From Myxococcales bacterium (lineage in GTDB: Bacteria; Myxococcota_A; Polyangia; Fen-1088), in NCBI GenBank assembly GCA_022184915.1, contig JAGTJU010000006.1, positions 62,001 through 126,000 on the forward strand: a stretch of DNA of 64,000 nt, in the 5' to 3' direction. This document shows positions 61,327-64,000 of this stretch, one piece after another; the first letter of the stretch is position 1; every line of letters starts with the position of its first letter. Both the position numbers and the translations under genes were made by a program. Under the pieces are notes generated by a model. The model was given only the letters and a program-made list of their open reading frames with translations, had not been told where the DNA came from and searched no databases.

Positions 61327-62139
61327 TCAATCCCGGTTCGATGTCTTCGCCGGCATCGGTCCAGCTGCCGCCGCTTTCGTACGGGGAGCCGCGAGCTTAC
61401 GCACACGTACGTTCCGGTACCAAACGGCGTCTCCGTGGTCCTGCAGCAGCAAGCGCCCGCGGGCGTCAGTGCCGAAGCCCTCGATGTCCTTGTACTTGCT
61501 GGTGTTGATCAGCGCGCGCATCATTTGGCTGTCGCGATCGTACTCCACGACCTTGTGCCCATTGAGCCAGTGCTCCACGTGGCTGCCCTTGACCACCAAG
61601 CGCGCGTCGTTCCACTCCCCTATGGGCTTGGCCATGGCTTTGCTCGGCGGGATGAGGTCGTAGAGCGCGCCCGCGGTACGGTTGCCGGCAATGCCCTTCT
61701 TCGCGTCGGGATGCTTGTCGTCGTCGAGTATCTGCATCTCGAAGGCGAGTCCGTTGTGGCCTGACGACACGCGGGCTTCGTTGACCAGGTACTTGACCCC
61801 GCTGTTGCCTCCCGGGCTCAGCTTCCACTCGAGGCGGAGCTCGAAGTTGTCGAACTCGGCCTCGGTCACGATGTCTCCCGGCTTGTCGCTGTCGGGGCCA
61901 ACGGGCTCGTAGGCAAGTGTGCCGTCAACCACCTTCCAGCCGTTCTTCGGCATCTCCGTCCGGTTGAAACCTCGCCACCCGTCCGTGGTCTTGCCGTCGA
62001 AGAGCAGGACGAAGCCTGCTCGTTTTTCCTCGGGACTCAACGTGTTGGGAGGCAGAGGGGCCGCGCTGGCGGTGCGCGCAGTCCACGAGGCCACACAAGC
62101 GAGGGCCACCAACACGAGGGGCAGGCGACGAACGGTCAT
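61327..62139 (-). CDS. Secreted DUF1080 (3-keto-disaccharide hydrolase-like) protein
   Basis: 270 residues from ATG 62139, where a signal peptide begins (MTVRRLPLVLVALACVASWT ending TASAA). The mature part is the concanavalin-like DUF1080 domain: GFVLLFDGKTTDGWRGFNRT, DIVTEAEFDNFELRLEWKLS, GGNSGVKYLVNEARVSSGHN, FEMQILDDDKHPDAKKG and VEHWLNGHKVVEYDRDS. Related proteins act on oxidised disaccharides or bind glycans. It is 44 bp after the phosphoesterase/membrane gene. A TATGGA hexamer lies 6 nt before the ATG. Confidence 0.85.
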   Translation of the reverse strand: MTVRRLPLVLVALACVASWTARTASAAPLPPNTLSPEEKRAGFVLLFDGKTTDGWRGFNRTEMPKNGWKVVDGTLAYEPVGPDSDKPGDIVTEAEFDNFELRLEWKLSPGGNSGVKYLVNEARVSSGHNGLAFEMQILDDDKHPDAKKGIAGNRTAGALYDLIPPSKAMAKPIGEWNDARLVVKGSHVEHWLNGHKVVEYDRDSQMMRALINTSKYKDIEGFGTDARGRLLLQDHGDAVWYRNVRVRKLAAPRTKAAAAGPMPAKTSNRD

Positions 62140-62183
62140 TTCCCATCCATACCGCAGGACCCGGCCCTGGAAAAGAGCAGGAC

Positions 62184-64000
62184 CTAGGCCCCGGTGCTGT
62201 GGGGGCTCTCGGGGCGTGGGTCCGCCCGGCCGGGCGTGAGCTGAAACACATCGACCAGGTGGGGGCGCAGCTGCTGGCCATCCGTGCTCGGCCGCTCGAG
62301 CCCGATCACGTACCCGGTCAACCGGTCGGGCTCCAGCTTGAAGCGGATGAAGTGGCGAAAGCGGTCGAGGTGCGCGGCTCCTCCGGCCTCGTTGTTGTGA
62401 CCACCGAAGGCCAGTGTGGACGCGAGATACCAGCCGAACCAAATGCAGGTGAACATCCCGCCTGTCACGAAGGCGATGCCGAGGCGGAGGAAAGACACCT
62501 CGTACGCGGCGGGGCTGCGGATCGTGCCCCAAGCCACCAGCGCTCCGGCCAGCAACCACAGCGCAAAGAGGTGCTTGTCCCGGCCAAGGGTCACGAACCA
62601 TGCCGCAGCCGCTCCTGTCGCCAGGAGGGCGAAAGCCAGCACGCCGGCCGTCCGCCAGAGCGAGCCGTCGAGCGCCAGCAACAAGGGAATCGTCAACTGA
62701 AGCGCTCCGAGAAAAAGCCCGAGCGCGCCAAAGCCCACGCAGGCGGGCCAGCGGCGCCCGGCGCCGGCTTGGAAGAACCCCAAGCCCGCGGGGCCGATAC
62801 CCAGGAACAGGACCGTCAACAGGAACATGATGTCCGCGAGGGTCTGGGCGATGGCGTGAACGCCGTAGTTCGTGAGGCCGAACGCCGCCGAAAGAAGGCC
62901 TGTGCCCATCGCGATCCACACTGGCCAATAATCGACCCAGGTCACGGCCCGGTATTTGGCTTGCTTCGGGAGCATCGCCACGTAACCCGAGACCCAAAAC
63001 CACGCCGCGGGCAAGGGCAGGGCGAAGCACAGCAACATCACGCTGTTCGGGAAGCCGTACCTCTTGGGGTCCTCGTGAACACCGCCCAAAAAGCGGTAGA
63101 GCAGGGCCAGCACGACCAAACTCGCCAACAGACAAAGCCCGGGTGGGCCGTAGCGTCTGAGCTTCACGACCTCGAAGCGGGCGAGCCGGCGCGGGGTGCG
63201 GGACAGGGCAAACACCCCCCCGAGGCCTGCGATGAGGACGACGGCGGCGGGAAGTTCAGCCGGAAGGGCGGTGCCGCTCGGCTGGGACACCTGCGCCTCC
63301 TCGGAAGCGAAGGGCGAGGGCGGTACCACCGCGGGGGCTAGCTGCCGGAACACCGACAGATCGCGCCGGGGAGCGCCAAGCCAGGCTGGGGCTTCGGTAC
63401 CCAGCCTGGACAAGCCCTCCCCGAGCGCCGTCGAGAGGCCGCGTGTGTGAGGCGCCACGGCCGCGCCGAAATAGATGATCGCGGCGCAGACGGCGCCGAT
63501 CAGCCAAACGTAGCCGCCCCGGAAGATGCGCCAGGGGCAAAGCAAGCGCAGGTTCGTCCGGCGGCACGACTCGGCTGCGCTCGGGTAAATCACCTGCGCC
63601 GGACGTGGCCAGGAACGCCCCGGGGATGCGGTGTCGCTTGCCGTTGCCCTCGAGGCAAGGCGCGTGTGTGTGGGATGCAAGAACGCACCGCCTCCCCCCG
63701 AGACCACCGAGGCGTAGTTCGGGACGTCGGGCACGTCGTGTCGCGCGTAGTGGTGAACGTCTCCGGCGATGTCGAGGTGAATGCTGTCGGGTTCGGGGAC
63801 GTGGCCGTCGTCGAGAAAGGGCCGCTCGAGGCCGAGGGCCGCGAAGGGGGCGGTGGCCTGACGGTTCACCCGCTCGAAGACCGTGGTGGGCTCGGGGGTG
63901 GCCACGATCAGGCGCTTGGGACGCGTCTTGGCGCACAGGTCGAGCACGAAGCGCTTTTGGCGCCAATCGATGCGGCCGTTCTGGGTGTCCAATCCCCAAA
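62184..64000 (-). CDS. Calcineurin-like phosphoesterase/membrane fusion, truncated by window edge
   Basis: The frame is open to the right edge (upstream codons read ...W-G-L-D-T-Q-N), so the start is outside. The visible part begins with a phosphoesterase end: RPKRLIVATPEPTTVF, then LDIAGDVHHYARHDVPDVPN and VVSGGGGAFLHPTHT, which resemble late metal-binding blocks. From about 63560 leftward the protein becomes a membrane region of roughly ten helices (YVWLIGAVCAAIIYFGAAVA, IMFLLTVLFLGIGPAGLGFF, GGMFTCIWFGWYLASTLAFG). A C-terminal cytoplasmic tail mentions no further domain. Fusion of a phosphoesterase to a large membrane domain suggests cell-surface lipid or nucleotide handling; inference only. 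Confidence 0.7.
   Translation of the reverse strand, partial: WGLDTQNGRIDWRQKRFVLDLCAKTRPKRLIVATPEPTTVFERVNRQATAPFAALGLERPFLDDGHVPEPDSIHLDIAGDVHHYARHDVPDVPNYASVVSGGGGAFLHPTHTRLASRATASDTASPGRSWPRPAQVIYPSAAESCRRTNLRLLCPWRIFRGGYVWLIGAVCAAIIYFGAAVAPHTRGLSTALGEGLSRLGTEAPAWLGAPRRDLSVFRQLAPAVVPPSPFASEEAQVSQPSGTALPAELPAAVVLIAGLGGVFALSRTPRRLARFEVVKLRRYGPPGLCLLASLVVLALLYRFLGGVHEDPKRYGFPNSVMLLCFALPLPAAWFWVSGYVAMLPKQAKYRAVTWVDYWPVWIAMGTGLLSAAFGLTNYGVHAIAQTLADIMFLLTVLFLGIGPAGLGFFQAGAGRRWPACVGFGALGLFLGALQLTIPLLLALDGSLWRTAGVLAFALLATGAAAAWFVTLGRDKHLFALWLLAGALVAWGTIRSPAAYEVSFLRLGIAFVTGGMFTCIWFGWYLASTLAFGGHNNEAGGAAHLDRFRHFIRFKLEPDRLTGYVIGLERPSTDGQQLRPHLVDVFQLTPGRADPRPESPHSTGA

Overview
The window is GC-rich, densely coded chromosomal DNA. 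It most resembles a deltaproteobacterial or Myxococcota-type genome. The reasons are the Asp-Ala-rich lipoprotein tail, HDOD and PATAN signalling proteins, a very large FN3/discoidin subtilase, and a mixture of core operons with divergent export genes. This taxonomic call is inference; no rRNA is present.

Layout. (1) 1-1228: end of the ribosomal/RNA polymerase alpha operon (rpoA 3' end, rplQ) closed by a clear terminator. (2) 1352-4272: a compact five-gene export-gate cluster (FliO-, FliP/SctR-, FliQ/SctS-, FliR/SctT- and FlhB/SctU-like). It is distinct from the flagellar set further on, and its FlhB/SctU-like member stops before the autocleavage domain. (3) 4391-12145: galU, priA, a receiver-like/PATAN/J-like protein, fmt, rpe and a lipoprotein. 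(4) 12221-14223, minus strand: tRNA-Pro, a uracil phosphoribosyltransferase and a Nit-type amidohydrolase. (5) 14470-24900: a classical translation/RNA operon series, rimP-nusA-ylxR-infB-ylxP-rbfA-truB then rpsO-pnp-dut, with a terminator-like hairpin in the rimP leader and a terminator after truB. (6) 24979-27950: argC-argB and a PPC-type lipoprotein. (7) 27986-42642, minus strand: HDOD protein, predicted outer-membrane barrel, AarF/UbiB kinase, aminotransferase, PIG-L deacetylase and a 2929-residue subtilase. (8) 42830-55096: a complete flagellar block fliL-M-N-O-P-Q-R-flhB-A-F-G-fliA plus an HDOD/degenerate-GGDEF protein, with candidate sigma-28 and sigma-54 promoters. (9) 55335-59192: TPR protein, GT2-TPR protein, membrane-anchored protein, rnc, tRNA-Lys, tRNA-Glu. 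(10) 59326-64000, minus strand: ferredoxin, membrane proteins, a secreted DUF1080 protein and a truncated phosphoesterase/membrane fusion.

How it fits together. The flagellar block encodes the switch (FliM, FliN), the stator-associated FliL, the whole membrane export gate, the FlhF/FlhG placement pair and the flagellar sigma factor. Many genes overlap by 4 bp, so one polycistronic unit with internal promoters is likely. The cluster at 1352-4272 duplicates only the membrane core of that gate and lacks FlhA, an ATPase and the FlhB switch domain. It is the strongest candidate for something not well described. Several unlinked genes (galU, fmt, the UPRT gene, argC, rnc) have a -10-like hexamer within about 6-13 nt of the start codon and no clear Shine-Dalgarno, which suggests leaderless or near-leaderless transcripts.

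Limits: all domain calls, promoters and hairpins were made by eye. No alignment, HMM, structure or expression data were used.
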